Shown here one piece after another: positions 52,691 through 53,716 of a DNA stretch of 53,716 bases; position 1 is the first letter of the stretch; every line of letters starts with the position of its first letter. Where the stretch lies: positions 1 through 53,716 of the forward strand of contig JAIXPD010000093.1 of NCBI GenBank assembly GCA_027486405.1, given 5' to 3'. This DNA comes from Azospirillum sp. (GTDB lineage Bacteria; Pseudomonadota; Alphaproteobacteria; Azospirillales; Azospirillaceae). Below the pieces are notes generated by a model. The model worked only from the letters and a program-made list of their open reading frames with translations. It did not search any database and was not told the origin of the DNA. The position numbers and the translations under genes are program-made.

Positions 52691-52790
52691 ACTGATCCCT
52701 ACGCCGGTGTGAACCGGATCAGGTTCCAGGGGTCGTCCCGGTGTGACAGGACCTCTCAGCCGACCATCGGCTCCCCCCAGTGACGCCGCG
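52691..52790 (-). promoter_or_regulatory. TPP riboswitch (THI element)
   Basis: On the minus strand the region shows the conserved thi-box parts in order: GGGGGGAGCC, GGCTGAGA, ACCCCTGGAACCTGATC, GGTTCACACCGG and GCGTAGGGATCAG. This is a canonical TPP aptamer. It lies just upstream of thiZ, so high thiamine pyrophosphate should repress the uptake operon. There is no clear terminator stem with T-run after it, so control of translation initiation is more likely. Confidence 0.95.
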
Positions 52791-52791
52791 A

Positions 52792-53250
52792 CTATAGGCG
52801 TGGCGCGCCATCCCCCGCAAGAGGGGCGTCGGGCGCGCGGCACGCGCTCAACACCGCCACCGCCGTCGGGGGCAAGGGACGGGACCGGCGGTCGCCCTGA
52901 TCGACGTGGACGATCACGCTTTCGGCCGACGCGACGTGCCGCCCGTCCTGGAACAGCGCCTGTTCCAGCCGGATCGAGCTGCGCCCCAGCGAGGCGACGC
53001 GGGTGGCGATGTCCACCGCGCCGGGCCAACGGATTTCATCGACGAAGTCGATGGCCAGACGGGCGATGACAAAGGCCCCATTGTCCGCGTGCAGCGGCCC
53101 GGCGGGATCGTAGAGCAGTTCCACCCGGCCGGTTTCGAACAGGGTGGCGAACACGGCGTTGTTGACGTGGCCCTGCCGGTCGGTGTCGGCGTAGCGCAGC
53201 TTGTCGTGGGTGTGGCGGGGGAAATCCGCCGGGGTCGGTGGCGTGGTCAC
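52792..53250 (-). CDS. Acyl-CoA thioesterase (4HBT hotdog family)
   Basis: The 152-residue protein has the YbgC/FadM-like hotdog pattern: LRYADTDRQGHVNNAVFATLFETGR (with the catalytic Asp) and AIDFVDEIRWPGAVDIATRV. It likely hydrolyses acyl-CoA in the cytoplasm. The start is GTG 53250. The gene ends two bases before the riboswitch aptamer, so the promoter of the thi operon must lie inside its 3' part, or the two share a transcript. Confidence 0.92.
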   Translation of the reverse strand: MTTPPTPADFPRHTHDKLRYADTDRQGHVNNAVFATLFETGRVELLYDPAGPLHADNGAFVIARLAIDFVDEIRWPGAVDIATRVASLGRSSIRLEQALFQDGRHVASAESVIVHVDQGDRRSRPLPPTAVAVLSACRAPDAPLAGDGAPRL

Positions 53251-53339
53251 GCGTGCTCCGTCGGCTGTCTCGGATGCGCGCCTCAGTGGGCTGGATCAAG
53301 CCGCATGATGATCGTCATGTGACTCGCTGTCAAACCGGC

Positions 53340-53607
53340 GACCGGGCCGCCAGGGCAATCGCTTGAAGCACAGTGCACCCGGTCAAAACAAGAATGGACA
53401 CGAATTTCACGGATTTTTTCACGGATTTCGCGGAAGGCACCCCAGAGCTGCCCTGCTTGCGATCTTGCGACAAACCTCATGGCGGGGCGCAGGAGGCAAT
53501 TGGAGTCGAAAATCCGTGCAATCCTTCCTTTTGTCCGTGAAATCCGCGTCCATTCTTGTTTGCGTGACGATGAGCGTTCGTTCAAGCGATTGCCCTGACC
53601 GGGCCGC
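53340..53607. repeat. Copy 3 of the ~243-bp inverted-repeat element with flanking direct repeats
   Basis: The core 53353-53595 (243 bp) has terminal repeats GGGCAATCGCTTGAA and TTCAAGCGATTGCCC, extended to 16 bp by an outer A/T pair. Subterminal arms CAAGAATGGACACG and CGCGTCCATTCTTG, then TTTCACGGA and TCCGTGAAA, also pair. It is flanked by GACCGGGCCGC on both sides (53340-53350 and 53597-53607). No ORF lies inside. It has the same orientation as copy 1. Confidence 0.9.
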
Positions 53608-53623
53608 AACGTCGATGCGCGTG

Positions 53624-53706
<83 letters not shown>

Positions 53707-53716
53707 CCCCGCGCAG

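Overview
The window is G+C-rich, densely coding DNA from an alphaproteobacterium, most likely a Rhodospirillales or Azospirillaceae relative. This placement is inferred from the NDUFS4-type complex I subunit, the rplM-rpsI-argC order, a HAD-hfq-hflX cluster and the many PAS sensor kinases. Nearly all genes are chromosomal housekeeping or environmental-response genes. The exceptions are an A+T-rich insert beside a tRNA-Arg gene and an A+T-leaning orphan nuclease-like gene near 43.7 kb.

Left part (1-15.4 kb): fliN, gatB, a two-PAS histidine kinase, a small conserved-looking protein, tRNA-Ser(GCU), a four-PAS kinase, a crotonase-fold protein with a CoA-binding protein, and metY. A urease operon follows, ureA-ureB-ureC-murI-ureE-ureF-ureG; it includes a glutamate racemase and has no visible ureD. 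Middle (15.4-35.5 kb): fabI, bacteriohemerythrin, serB, a LysR/DsbA-like/metallo-beta-lactamase-fold module around a clear dyad operator, a glycine-zipper lipoprotein, rplM-rpsI, argC, a gamma-class carbonic anhydrase-like protein, an OmpA-like protein, a divergent PNPOx/MocR pair, a DxD glycosyltransferase, a DUF192 protein and a MacA-MacB type export operon. tRNA-Pro(UGG), the complex I accessory subunit and tRNA-Arg(UCU) close this part.

Immediately after tRNA-Arg the composition drops into an A+T-rich block (35.49-37.21 kb). It encodes a reverse transcriptase of the defence-associated (UG/Abi) type with a YSDD active site, closest from memory to DRT2. Upstream is about 460 bp of non-coding, hairpin-rich DNA, the position where DRT2 loci encode their template RNA. 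This is the strongest candidate for an unusual system here.

Right part (37.3-53.7 kb): a small secreted protein, an ECF sigma/anti-sigma pair, a REC-histidine kinase, a class II glutamine amidotransferase, a Tat-exported DUF882/M15-like protein, an orphan GIY-YIG protein, HAD phosphatase-hfq-hflX, a beta-hydroxylase-like protein, an inositol monophosphatase-type enzyme, a universal stress protein, and a TPP-riboswitch-controlled thiZ-thiX-thiY-like uptake operon with a thioesterase upstream.

Two sequence-level patterns cut across the annotation. First, three copies of a roughly 243-bp element with terminal inverted repeats and flanking direct repeats (29.8, 42.8 and 53.35 kb) look like a MITE-type family. 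Second, short tandem duplications of 12-20 bp recur: those lying over or just after stop codons have any length, while those inside genes are multiples of three.
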